Assembly: GCF_023721815.1 (NCBI RefSeq)
Contig: NZ_JAMDLI010000021.1
Location: 186,001 to 250,000, forward strand
DNA length: 64,000 nt
DNA from: Pleomorphomonas sp. JP5
GTDB lineage: Bacteria > Pseudomonadota > Alphaproteobacteria > Rhizobiales > Pleomorphomonadaceae
Direction of reading: 5' to 3'
Below, in pieces: positions 53,552 through 64,000 of the stretch (position 1 is its first letter; every line of letters starts with the position of its first letter). The position numbers and the translations under genes were made by a program. Below the pieces are notes generated by a model. It was given only the letters and a program-made list of their open reading frames with translations, searched no databases and was not told where the DNA came from.

Positions 53552-54781
53552 CTAGATCGGCTCGCCGTCGATGAGACGCGGCGATGGCCCAGGCGCGCCT
53601 GCGGCGGCATCGGCGAAGACGCGCTTGATCGACGGCAGCCGGTCGACCAGACCAAGGCCGAAATCGCGGATCAGCCGCAGCGGAACGAAATCGTTGGAAA
53701 ACAGCCTGTTGAGTCCATCGGTCATCGCGGCCATGCGCAGCGTGTCGAATCCGCGCCAGCGCTGGTAGTCGTCGAGAACATCGGCGGCGCCGGGGTCGCG
53801 ACCGGCGCGCAAGGCCATGGCCACGACCTCGGCCAGCGCGGCTGCGTCCTTGAAGCCGAGGTTGAGGCCCTGGCCGGCGATCGGGTGAATGGCGTGCGCG
53901 GCATCGCCGATCAGTGCCAGTCGATCGGCCGTGAAGCGACGAGCCAGCGTCAGTCCGAGCGGGAAGGCCTGGCGTCGCCCGACCGCTCGCACTTCACCGA
54001 GGTGGTGGCCAATGCGACGGAGGAGTTCGGCATCAAACAGGAACTGGGCGCCTGCGACGAGACGGTCGGCGATTTCTGTTCGCTCGCTCCAAACGAGTGA
54101 CGATCGATAACCGCCCTTGAGCGGCAGCACGGCGAAGGGACCGGCTGGCAGGAAGTGCTCCTCGGCGCGTCCCTCGTGCTGCCGATCGTGTTCGATGGTG
54201 GTGACGATTCCCGACTGCCCGTAACTCCAGGAGTTGATGCCGATGCCGGCCTCCGTCCGGAGGCGCGAGCGCGCGCCATCGGCGGCAATCACCAGGGAAG
54301 CGACGAGCGTTCTTCCGGATGCAAGCGTCACGCGACGGCCGCCCGGGGTTTGCTCGGTGGCCAACACACTGTCGGGTGTCAGGAAGCGCACTCCGGCCGC
54401 CTCGGCTGCGGCCCCGAGCGCAGCGATCAGTGGCCCGTTCGGCAGCATGTGGGCGAGTGGATCTCCCTCCTGCTGTCGCTCGAAGGTCAGGAACACCGGC
54501 CGGATCAAGTCGTTCAGACGAGAATCGGTGACGATCATCTCGCGAACCGGCTCCGCTTCGCCGACGAGATCGTCCCAGATGCCAAGGGCCGAGAGCATGC
54601 GTCGTCCAGCGGCAGCCACCGCGAAAGCGCGCAGGTCGCCCGACGCCTCGCGCCAGGGGCGAGGATCGACGAGCGCCACGCGGGTGCCGGGCGCCGAAGC
54701 GGCAATGGCAAGAGCGGCGGAAAGGCCGACATAACCGCCGCCCGCGACCAGCACGTCCACCCTTTCGATGTTCTCGATCAT
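53552..54781 (-). CDS. UbiH/UbiF/VisC/COQ6-family FAD hydroxylase
   Basis: Encodes 409 residues from ATG 54781; the longer frame to 55093 is not supported. Flavoprotein monooxygenase of the ubiquinone-hydroxylase family. FAD motifs: VDVLVAGGGYVGLSAALAIA at the N-terminus, LVIAADGARSRLR in the middle, and the C-terminal GDAAHAIHPIAGQGLNLGFKDAAAL. It most likely hydroxylates the ring of ubiquinone precursors; which position cannot be assigned. Its stop is only 3 bp from the L,D-transpeptidase stop (convergent). glnK lies on the other side, divergent across 404 bp. Confidence 0.88.
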   Translation of the reverse strand: MIENIERVDVLVAGGGYVGLSAALAIAASAPGTRVALVDPRPWREASGDLRAFAVAAAGRRMLSALGIWDDLVGEAEPVREMIVTDSRLNDLIRPVFLTFERQQEGDPLAHMLPNGPLIAALGAAAEAAGVRFLTPDSVLATEQTPGGRRVTLASGRTLVASLVIAADGARSRLRTEAGIGINSWSYGQSGIVTTIEHDRQHEGRAEEHFLPAGPFAVLPLKGGYRSSLVWSERTEIADRLVAGAQFLFDAELLRRIGHHLGEVRAVGRRQAFPLGLTLARRFTADRLALIGDAAHAIHPIAGQGLNLGFKDAAALAEVVAMALRAGRDPGAADVLDDYQRWRGFDTLRMAAMTDGLNRLFSNDFVPLRLIRDFGLGLVDRLPSIKRVFADAAAGAPGPSPRLIDGEPI

Positions 54782-55524
<743 letters not shown>

Positions 55525-55625
55525 CCCATTCGGGAGGCCCATGCGGGCTTCCAAGGCACACCGCCGGTGTTTCGCCCAAGGGCGACGTCGAGCGGACAGT
55601 CGACAACCGATCCAAGAGGATTTCG

Positions 55626-57558
<1,933 letters not shown>

Positions 57559-57575
57559 GGAAGCAGGGCGCATAG

Positions 57576-57595
57576 GGTTAAAGAGCGTTTAACCT
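57576..57595. promoter_or_regulatory. CtrA box upstream of the aminotransferase-ftsK operon
   Basis: TTAAAGAGCGTTTAAC (57578-57593) is an exact match to TTAA-N7-TTAAC. The site also forms a perfect inverted repeat, GGTTAAA/TTTAACC around GAGCG (57576-57594). It lies about 90 bp before the aminotransferase start. Confidence 0.6.
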
Positions 57596-57681
57596 TGGAT
57601 GCCTAGAGTGGCCGGCAACAGAAAAGGTCCGGCCGCCTTCGGGCGGCGGGCCGAATCACCCGTTGCCCGAGCCCTGGTTTC

Positions 57682-58878
57682 ATGTCGTCCTGCGCGCCGC
57701 TTCCTCTTTCTCCCTTTCAGCGTCTTGGCCGGTTGATCGCCGGTGTCGAGCCGGGGCTTTCGCCGATCGACGTTTCGGTCGGCGAGCCGCGTCATGCCGT
57801 GCCGGACTTTGTCGGCCCGGTGCTTTCAGCCGCGTTGGCTGATTTCGTCCGCTATCCGCCGATCAAGGGTACGCCGGCCTTTCGCGCCGCCGTTGCCGGC
57901 TGGGCCGAGCGGCGTTTTGACCTCCCTGGCGGCACCATCGATCGAGACGACGGCGTGCTGCCGCTCAACGGCTCACGCGAGGGGCTTTTTCACGCGACGC
58001 TCACCGCCGTGCGGCTTGCTGGGGACAGCAAGAGCCAGCGTCCGGCTATCCTGTTGCCCAATCCCTTTTACGCCGTCTATGCGGCGGCGGCCGAGGCTGC
58101 GGGCGCCGAACCGGTACTTGTCGCCGCCAGTCGCGATGACGGCTTCCTGCCGCGTTTTGAAGACCTGCCGGCCGATCTTCTAGCTCGAACCGTGGCTGCC
58201 TTCCATGCCAGCCCGGCCAACCCGCAAGGAGCGGTTGCCGATCTCGGGCGGCTTGAAGGGCTGGTTCGGCTGGCCCGGGAGCATGGCTTTCTTCTGTTCT
58301 CCGACGAGTGTTACTCGGAAATCTGGCGCGGCCGGGCCCCGGACGGCGTCCTGAACGCCGCTTTCGGCATCAGTGGCGATTTCTCCGGCATCGTCGCCTT
58401 CAACTCCTTGTCCAAGCGGTCCAACCTTGCCGGCGCCCGGTGCGGCTTTGCGATCGGTGATCCGGTCTTTCTGAAGGCGTGGGCCGCCTTGCGGAACGTG
58501 ACGGCGCCACAGGTCCCGATGCCGATCCAGGCGGTCGCGGTCGCCGCTCTCGCCGACGAGCAACACGTTGCGGAGAATCGCCGGCTTTACGATCTCAAGT
58601 ATGCCGCAGCCCAGGAGATACTGGGTGATCGGTTTCCGGACCTCGTGCCACCGGGTGGTTTCTTCCTTTGGCTCGACGTCGGTCGCTGGGGCGGCGGTGA
58701 AGTCGTGACGGCCCGCCTTTGGAAAGACCGGGGCGTCAAGGTGGTGCCAGGTGGCTATTTGTCCGCGAACGGCGCCGATGGCGTCAATCCCGGCGCGGAT
58801 TTCATTCGAATCGCCATGGTTGAAAGCCTGGAGACGAGTCGCGAGGCGTTGAGTCGTCTCTCGGAGGTTCTGTCATGA
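57682..58878 (+). CDS. Class I/II aminotransferase (succinyldiaminopimelate aminotransferase-like)
   Basis: Encodes 398 residues. Fold-type I PLP enzyme: [16 protein letters not shown] at the start, [61 protein letters not shown] and the Schiff-base Lys of [17 protein letters not shown]. This pattern fits the DapC-like N-succinyldiaminopimelate aminotransferases of Proteobacteria, which would serve lysine and peptidoglycan synthesis. Overlap with ftsK by 4 bp shows cotranscription with a division gene. The exact substrate is inferred. Confidence 0.87.
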   Translation: MSSCAPLPLSPFQRLGRLIAGVEPGLSPIDVSVGEPRHAVPDFVGPVLSAALADFVRYPPIKGTPAFRAAVAGWAERRFDLPGGTIDRDDGVLPLNGSREGLFHATLTAVRLAGDSKSQRPAILLPNPFYAVYAAAAEAAGAEPVLVAASRDDGFLPRFEDLPADLLARTVAAFHASPANPQGAVADLGRLEGLVRLAREHGFLLFSDECYSEIWRGRAPDGVLNAAFGISGDFSGIVAFNSLSKRSNLAGARCGFAIGDPVFLKAWAALRNVTAPQVPMPIQAVAVAALADEQHVAENRRLYDLKYAAAQEILGDRFPDLVPPGGFFLWLDVGRWGGGEVVTARLWKDRGVKVVPGGYLSANGADGVNPGADFIRIAMVESLETSREALSRLSEVLS

Positions 58879-61718
58879 GAGCAGAAATGAGAACCAGCCC
58901 CCGCTTTCGCGAAGCCGGCGGCCGGCTCGACGGCCCTTATGAGCCGCGTCCGGTCAATGCTCGCCGCGCCGCCAATCTCAAGGAACTCGACAAAAGGATG
59001 CGTCGCGCAGCGCCGACGCGCGAGGATCGCTTGCGCCAGGCGATGCTCCGCAACATTGCCGGTGCGTCCGGCCTGGTGCTGATCGCCGGTGTCGCGGCGC
59101 TATCAGCGGCGCTCGCCACTTGGTCGGTGGACGATCCGAGCTGGAGTCACATCGCCGATGGTCCGACCCGCAACGTCATGGGGTCGGCGGGTGCGGTGGT
59201 CGCCGATCTGATCATGCAGCTCATCGGTCTCAATGCCGCGTTATTCCTGGCGCCGGTGGTGATCTGGGGCTGGCAGCTGACCATCGGGCGCATTCCGCAT
59301 GTGGCGCGCAACAGGCTGATCGGATGGTTGATCGGCACGCTGATCGGCGCCGCATTCATGGGGGCCTTGCCGCCCACGACCGGTTGGCCGTTGCCTACCG
59401 GTCTTGGCGGCGCAATCGGCGACCTCTTGCTGCAACTGCCGGCCGCTTTCAACAACGGCGTTCTCACCGATACTCTGCGGCTCGTCGTCCTGATCGTCAC
59501 CGGGCCGTTGGCGCTGGCCGCCATGATCTACGCCTCGGGTGTCCCCGGCCATCGTATCGTCAGTCCGGTTGCGACTGTCGATGACGAGGACGACGATGAG
59601 GAAGAGGATGACGGCGAGACACGCCTTGGAGCTCTCGTCGGCATAGCTGGCCATTGGTGGCTGACACTGCGTGCGGGCCTGTCCCGCCGCCTCTTCCATC
59701 GTCCGGCCTTTGCCTATCCGGGGGAGGAGTATGAGGACGAGGAGGACGACTACGAGCCGCCGGTTGCCAGGAGGGCCGAGCCGACCCACGCTGCCCGGTC
59801 CCGCCCTGTCGCCGCGCCCGCGGCCTACGAGGAAGATGAAGACGACTACGAGCCGCCGGTCGTCGAGCGGCGCGGTCGAGTGGAGCCGTCTTTCTCGCCC
59901 GTCGAACGCTCGCGTTCCGTCGCCGACGAGCCCGTGTTTGAGGAAGAAGAGAGCGATCCGCCGCCGTTCGACATGGCCGATCGCCTGTCCGATTATGATG
60001 AGACGGAGCTGATCGCACCGCCGGAGCCTGTCGCCGTCGCGCCGGCGCCGAGAACCTTCGAACCGCGTCCCGCCCCGCTTCGTGGCCCGGCTTCGCGCAT
60101 AGGCAAGCCGGCCGCCCAGCCGGAGAAAGCGGCCGCCCGCGTCAAGGCGCCTGCACCGCCGATGCAGCCCGGCAAGCGGGCCAAGGGAGGGATGCAGCTG
60201 TCGCTGCTGGACGAAGATCGCTTCGAGTTTCCCGCCATCGAACTGCTGGCCGAGCCCAAGGGTGGAACCGGTGTCCAGTATACTCCGGACAGCCTCGAAC
60301 AGAACGCGGGCCTGCTGGAAGGCGTGCTCGAAGACTTCGGTATCAAGGGTGAGATCTTCAATGTTCGCCCCGGTCCGGTGGTGACGCTCTACGAACTGGA
60401 ACCGGCGCCCGGCATCAAGTCATCGCGAGTCATCGGCCTTGCCGACGACATTGCCCGCTCGATGAGCGCGGTCGCCGCTCGTGTCGCCGTCATTCCCGGC
60501 AAGAATGCGATCGGCATCGAGCTGCCCAATCAGCGGCGCGAGATGGTCTACCTTCGCGAGTTGATCGCCAGCCAGGACTTCGAGAAGTTCAAGGGTCGTC
60601 TGGCGTTGGCCCTCGGCAAGACCATCGGTGGCGAGCCGGTTATCATCGATCTCGCTCGCACACCGCACATGCTGGTGGCTGGCACGACGGGTTCGGGCAA
60701 GTCGGTGTCGATCAACACCATGATCCTCAGCCTTCTCTACCGGATGACGCCGGAGGAATGCCGGCTGATCATGATCGACCCGAAGATGCTGGAGCTCTCT
60801 GTCTACGACGGCATTCCACATCTGCTGACGCCGGTGGTCACCGATCCGCGCAAGGCGGTCGTGGCTCTCAAGTGGACGGTCCGGGAGATGGAGGACCGCT
60901 ACAAGAAGATGTCCAAGGTGGGTGTGCGCAACATCGAGGGTTTCAATGCCCGGGTTGCGCAGGCGATCGAGCGCGGCGAGAGCATCAACCGGACCGTTCA
61001 GACCGGCTTCGACAAGGAAACCGGCGAGCCCATCTTCGAGACGGAGGAAATGGAGCTCAAGCCGCTGCCATTCATCGTCGTCATCATCGACGAGATGGCG
61101 GACCTGATGATGGTGGCGGGCAAGGAAATCGAGGGTGCGGTGCAACGTCTTGCCCAGATGGCGCGCGCCGCCGGCATTCACGTCATCATGGCGACGCAGC
61201 GCCCGTCGGTGGATGTGATCACGGGAACCATCAAGGCCAACTTCCCGACCCGAATCTCCTTCCAGGTCACGTCGAAGATCGACAGCCGCACCATCCTCGG
61301 CGAGCAGGGAGCCGAGCAGCTCCTCGGCCAGGGCGACATGCTCTACATGCAGGGTGGCGGTCGAATCCAGCGCGTCCACGGGCCGTTCGTTTCCGACGGT
61401 GAGGTCGAGGCGATCGTCGCCCACCTCAAGACCCAGGGTACGCCCGATTATCTCGATGCCATCACGGCAGATGACGAGGAAGACGGCGGCAGTGCCGGGG
61501 AGGCCGCGCCGGTCGACGAGAACGCGGACCTCTTCGATCAGGCGGTGGCGCTGGTGTTGCGCGACAAGCGCGCCACGACGAGCTACATCCAGCGCCGGCT
61601 CGGCATTGGCTACAACCGCGCCGCCTCGCTCATCGAGCGCATGGAGAACGAAGGATTGGTTGGTCCGCCCAACCACGCGGGCAAGCGCGAAATCCTGATG
61701 CGCACCGACGAAGATTGA
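58875..61718 (+). CDS. ftsK: DNA translocase FtsK
   Basis: Encodes 947 residues. Four N-terminal membrane helices (about 50-220) anchor it at the septum. A long acidic and proline-rich linker (about 220-445) contains a near-repeated DDYEPPV module. The motor (about 470-870) has Walker [38 protein letters not shown], Walker [15 protein letters not shown] and [12 protein letters not shown]. The C-terminal gamma winged helix ends in [35 protein letters not shown]. It pumps the chromosome termini to XerCD-dif during division. A strong terminator follows. Confidence 0.96.
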   Translation: MRAEMRTSPRFREAGGRLDGPYEPRPVNARRAANLKELDKRMRRAAPTREDRLRQAMLRNIAGASGLVLIAGVAALSAALATWSVDDPSWSHIADGPTRNVMGSAGAVVADLIMQLIGLNAALFLAPVVIWGWQLTIGRIPHVARNRLIGWLIGTLIGAAFMGALPPTTGWPLPTGLGGAIGDLLLQLPAAFNNGVLTDTLRLVVLIVTGPLALAAMIYASGVPGHRIVSPVATVDDEDDDEEEDDGETRLGALVGIAGHWWLTLRAGLSRRLFHRPAFAYPGEEYEDEEDDYEPPVARRAEPTHAARSRPVAAPAAYEEDEDDYEPPVVERRGRVEPSFSPVERSRSVADEPVFEEEESDPPPFDMADRLSDYDETELIAPPEPVAVAPAPRTFEPRPAPLRGPASRIGKPAAQPEKAAARVKAPAPPMQPGKRAKGGMQLSLLDEDRFEFPAIELLAEPKGGTGVQYTPDSLEQNAGLLEGVLEDFGIKGEIFNVRPGPVVTLYELEPAPGIKSSRVIGLADDIARSMSAVAARVAVIPGKNAIGIELPNQRREMVYLRELIASQDFEKFKGRLALALGKTIGGEPVIIDLARTPHMLVAGTTGSGKSVSINTMILSLLYRMTPEECRLIMIDPKMLELSVYDGIPHLLTPVVTDPRKAVVALKWTVREMEDRYKKMSKVGVRNIEGFNARVAQAIERGESINRTVQTGFDKETGEPIFETEEMELKPLPFIVVIIDEMADLMMVAGKEIEGAVQRLAQMARAAGIHVIMATQRPSVDVITGTIKANFPTRISFQVTSKIDSRTILGEQGAEQLLGQGDMLYMQGGGRIQRVHGPFVSDGEVEAIVAHLKTQGTPDYLDAITADDEEDGGSAGEAAPVDENADLFDQAVALVLRDKRATTSYIQRRLGIGYNRAASLIERMENEGLVGPPNHAGKREILMRTDED

Positions 61719-61740
61719 CGGCGACCCCTCGGGGCGAGAC

Positions 61741-61776
61741 AAAGGCGTCCTTCGCCGCAAGGCGGAGGGCGCCTTT
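61741..61776 (+). terminator. Intrinsic terminator downstream of ftsK
   Basis: A two-tier stem: AAAGGCG (61741-61747) with CGCCTTT (61770-61776), and inside it CCTTCGCC (61749-61756) with GGCGGAGG (61761-61768, one T-G pair) around a GCAA tetraloop. It is a long, stable terminator for the aminotransferase-ftsK operon. Confidence 0.8.
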
Positions 61777-61797
61777 GTCATGTCTCCGGTGGTACCT

Positions 61798-62307
61798 ATG
61801 GGCCGTATCCTGATTTCCGCTTGCCTGCTCGGCCGACCGATTCGCTATGACGGCACCGGAAAGCGGCTCGACGATCCGCGTATCGAGCAATGGTACGCCG
61901 AAGGGCGGCTGGTGCCGGTCTGTCCCGAGCTCATGGGCGAGCTTCCCGTGCCGCGCCCGGCAGCCGAAATCGTCGGCGGTTCCGGAAGCGACGTTCTGGC
62001 CGGTCAGGCGCGCGTCATAACGGCTACCGGTAAAGACGTGACGGCGGCTTTCCTTGCTGGTGCCGAAGCGACGCTCGATCTTGCCCTTAGCACGGGCTGC
62101 GGCCACGCCCTTCTTATCGACCGCAGTCCTTCCTGTGGCAGTCTTGCCATTTACGACGGAAGCTTCTCCGGGCGGCAGATCCCGGGAGAGGGCGTCGTCG
62201 CCGCACTTCTTGCCGCCCATGGCATCAGCGTTTTCGCCGACCATGAGATCGATCGCCTTGCCGAGGCCGTGGCCGCTTCGCCATGGCGGGAACCCAACGC
62301 AGGCTGA
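61798..62307 (+). CDS. DUF523 domain protein
   Basis: Encodes 169 residues from ATG 61798, chosen because GGTGG lies just upstream; ATG 61780 sits at the foot of the ftsK terminator. DUF523 hallmarks are ILISACLLGRPIRYDGTGK at the start, VPVCPELMGELPVPRPAAEI, and DRSPSCGSLAIYDGSFSG, with conserved Cys residues (SACLLG, VCPE, SCG) that could bind metal. Its function is not known; some members are fused to DUF1722. Between ftsK and an NmrA-like gene. Confidence 0.85.
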   Translation: MGRILISACLLGRPIRYDGTGKRLDDPRIEQWYAEGRLVPVCPELMGELPVPRPAAEIVGGSGSDVLAGQARVITATGKDVTAAFLAGAEATLDLALSTGCGHALLIDRSPSCGSLAIYDGSFSGRQIPGEGVVAALLAAHGISVFADHEIDRLAEAVAASPWREPNAG

Positions 62308-62364
62308 GGACGTTTCTCTTCAGGTGGCCCTCGGGCCGGTACGTTCGTCCTGACGGAGATTCCA

Positions 62365-63207
62365 ATGGCAGACAGCATTCTCGTTCTTGGCGCCACCGGT
62401 ACAATCGGACAGCTGGTCGTTTCCGAACTGGTGGCGAAAGGCGAAACCGTGAAGGCGGCCGCTCTGGACGGTCAGGCGCATCCGGACGCCTCGGTGCTTC
62501 GGTTTGACTACCGCGATCCCGCCAGCATCGCACCACTGTTCGAGGGCGTGGACCGCGTTTTCGTGCTGATGCCTGCGGGCCCGCTCGATGTCATCGCCGC
62601 GTTGATGCCGGTGATGCGGCACGTGGTCGATCGCAAGGTGAAGGCGGTCCTTCTGTCCACCATCGCTGCCGATGCATCCGAGGACACTCCGTATCGCCAG
62701 CTCGAACTGGTCCTGGAGAACTCCGGCCTGCCGTTCGTCATTCTTCGGGCCAACTGGTTCGCCGACAACTTCCGCACAGTCTGGAAGGATGCCGTCCAGG
62801 CCGGAGAGCTCACTTTGCCGATCGACGAGGGGCTCATCAGCTTCATCGATGGTCGCGACGTCGCGGCGGCCGCCGCCGCGGCTCTGACCAGTTCTGACTT
62901 TGACGGACAGACGCTCGTGCTCACCGGCCCCGCCGCGTTGCCATTGTCGCGCGCTGCCGAGGTGATGAGCCATGTGACGGGCCGTTCGGTCGTCTTCCGG
63001 CCGATCGCGATCGCCGATTACGAGGCGCGCCTCGCCGCGGAGGGCCTGTCGGAAAAGCTCATCGCCGAGCGTGTCGCCGAGTTCGACACTATCCGTGGCG
63101 GCAAGGCATCCATCGTCAGCCCGGCCGTGGAGAAGATGACAGGCCGGCCACCCCGCTTCTTCGAAACCTTCGTCAAGGACCATGCGACGGATTTCGTTGA
63201 CGCCTGA
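62365..63207 (+). CDS. NmrA-like NAD(P)-binding protein (atypical SDR)
   Basis: Encodes 280 residues. The Rossmann start ILVLGATGTIGQLVVSELVAKG has the glycine-rich GATGTIG motif. FEGVDRVFVLMPAG and LENSGLPFVILRANWFADNF are typical of NmrA or NAD(P)H:quinone oxidoreductase-like atypical short-chain proteins, which lack the YxxxK catalytic pair. ISFIDGRDVAAAAAAAL matches the usual domain-end pattern. Substrate or sensing role is not known. It stands alone, 57 bp after the DUF523 gene and 180 bp before leuS. Confidence 0.85.
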   Translation: MADSILVLGATGTIGQLVVSELVAKGETVKAAALDGQAHPDASVLRFDYRDPASIAPLFEGVDRVFVLMPAGPLDVIAALMPVMRHVVDRKVKAVLLSTIAADASEDTPYRQLELVLENSGLPFVILRANWFADNFRTVWKDAVQAGELTLPIDEGLISFIDGRDVAAAAAAALTSSDFDGQTLVLTGPAALPLSRAAEVMSHVTGRSVVFRPIAIADYEARLAAEGLSEKLIAERVAEFDTIRGGKASIVSPAVEKMTGRPPRFFETFVKDHATDFVDA

Positions 63208-63387
63208 TCGTTGATTCGATTCTGGCGATCTCGCCGTGACCGGGCGGAAAACACCGGCATCGGTGCTCCAGAGCATTGACCCTAGGGACCGTTTCTGATG
63301 ATGGTCATGCCGTGAGTTTTCGCGCGGCCGTGCGCCCTTGGCGCCGCCGACCCGCGACAGGCGTGGATCAGAGCAGAAGACGAGACG

Positions 63388-64000
63388 ATGGCGACCGAGC
63401 GATACAATGCCCGTGAAGCGGAAACGCGCTGGCAAAGGGCCTGGAACGAGGCCAAGGTTTTCGAGACGAAGAACGACGATCCGCGTCCGAAGTATTATGT
63501 CCTCGAGATGTTTCCCTATCCGTCGGGTCGCATCCACATGGGGCACGTGCGCAACTACACCATGGGCGACGTGGTTGCCCGGTACAAGCGCGCCAAGGGT
63601 TTCAACGTCCTGCATCCCATGGGGTGGGACGCATTCGGCATGCCGGCCGAGAACGCGGCGATGAAGGGGCACGTCCATCCCAAGACGTGGACCTACGAAA
63701 ACATCGCCACCATGCGCGGCCAGCTGAAGAGCATGGGGCTTTCGCTCGACTGGAGTCGCGAGTTCGCGACCTGCGACGAGGACTACTACACACAGCAGCA
63801 GAAGCTGTTCCTGGACTTCATGAAGGCCGGCCTCGTCAGCCGCAAGAAGTCCAAGGTCAACTGGGATCCCGTCGACATGACCGTGCTCGCCAACGAGCAG
63901 GTCATCGACGGTCGCGGCTGGCGCTCTGGCGCGCTGGTCGAGCAGCGCGAGCTGACGCAGTGGTTCCTGAAGATCTCCGACTATTCGGATGAGTTGCTCT
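63388..64000 (+). CDS. leuS: Leucyl-tRNA synthetase, N-terminal part (3' end outside window)
   Basis: The first 204 residues of LeuRS, running off the window. Class I signature HIGH appears as HMGH at residues 50-53, within [48 protein letters not shown] and [28 protein letters not shown] follow, the latter leading into the zinc-region/connective segment typical for LeuRS. Starts at ATG 63388. The KMSKS motif and editing domain are beyond the window end. Confidence 0.96.
   Translation, partial: MATERYNAREAETRWQRAWNEAKVFETKNDDPRPKYYVLEMFPYPSGRIHMGHVRNYTMGDVVARYKRAKGFNVLHPMGWDAFGMPAENAAMKGHVHPKTWTYENIATMRGQLKSMGLSLDWSREFATCDEDYYTQQQKLFLDFMKAGLVSRKKSKVNWDPVDMTVLANEQVIDGRGWRSGALVEQRELTQWFLKISDYSDELL

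Noticed and set aside
63208-63387. Possible leader riboswitch or T-box before leuS
   Set aside because: Only a CACCG/CGGTG inverted repeat is present; no T-box features, and T-boxes are not expected in alphaproteobacteria.

Overview
The window looks like a stretch of core chromosome from a high-GC alphaproteobacterium, most likely of the order Hyphomicrobiales (Rhizobiales). The pointers are the gene blocks secB-fxsA-tim44-mltA-smr, maf-aroE-coaE-dnaQ beside hemE, and ftsY-mtaB-dapF, the long alphaproteobacterial-type PstC and PstA, and sites matching the CtrA and parS consensus. I cannot name a genus. Almost every base belongs to a recognisable housekeeping or transport gene. I see no transposase, integrase, phage gene, CRISPR array, rRNA or tRNA.

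The chief landmark is a probable chromosomal replication origin at about 27.5-27.96 kb, between a PPSR-family kinase/phosphorylase regulator gene (minus strand) and hemE (plus strand). It holds several DnaA-box-like 9-mers, a consensus CtrA box, a second near-CtrA site and an A-rich tract. From 23.1 to 27.5 kb every gene is on the minus strand. From 28 to 37.2 kb every gene is on the plus strand. Transcription therefore runs away from the site on both sides. To the right lie hemE-hemJ, rho, mnmE, mnmG, rsmG, parA and parB, with one perfect and one near-perfect parS site flanking mnmE. This is an origin and segregation centre of the Caulobacter type.

Left arm, 0-23 kb: 3' end of rph, rdgB, hemW; an FAD oxidoreductase; a nitrilase-family hydrolase; secB and fxsA; tim44-like, mltA, smr and an XRE regulator; a lipoprotein hydrolase; a glutamine-synthetase-like gene; ppk2; the phosphate regulon phoR-pstSCAB-phoU-phoB with a three-unit Pho box before pstS; coaBC, dut and cysK. 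The ori-proximal minus-strand block is a NUDIX gene, dnaQ, coaE, aroE, maf and the PPSR gene.

Right arm, 37-64 kb: a MalY/PatB-type aminotransferase; VOC protein, yciB and a LolA-like protein; yggS; ccmC-ccmD-ccmG; ftsY, mtaB and dapF; ffh and a chorismate mutase; the rpsP-rimM-trmD-rplS translation cluster; xth; a cNMP-binding protein and an OmpR-type regulator; an L,D-transpeptidase; a UbiH-like hydroxylase; the nitrogen cluster glnK-amtB-glnK with two very similar PII genes; an aminotransferase and ftsK behind a consensus CtrA box; a DUF523 gene; an NmrA-like gene; and the 5' end of leuS.

I found no clearly novel multi-gene system. The observations most worth checking are regulatory: CtrA boxes at the origin and before the ftsK operon, parS sites beside mnmE and mnmG, a hairpin covering the coaBC ribosome binding site, the Pho box array, and the duplicated PII genes around amtB.
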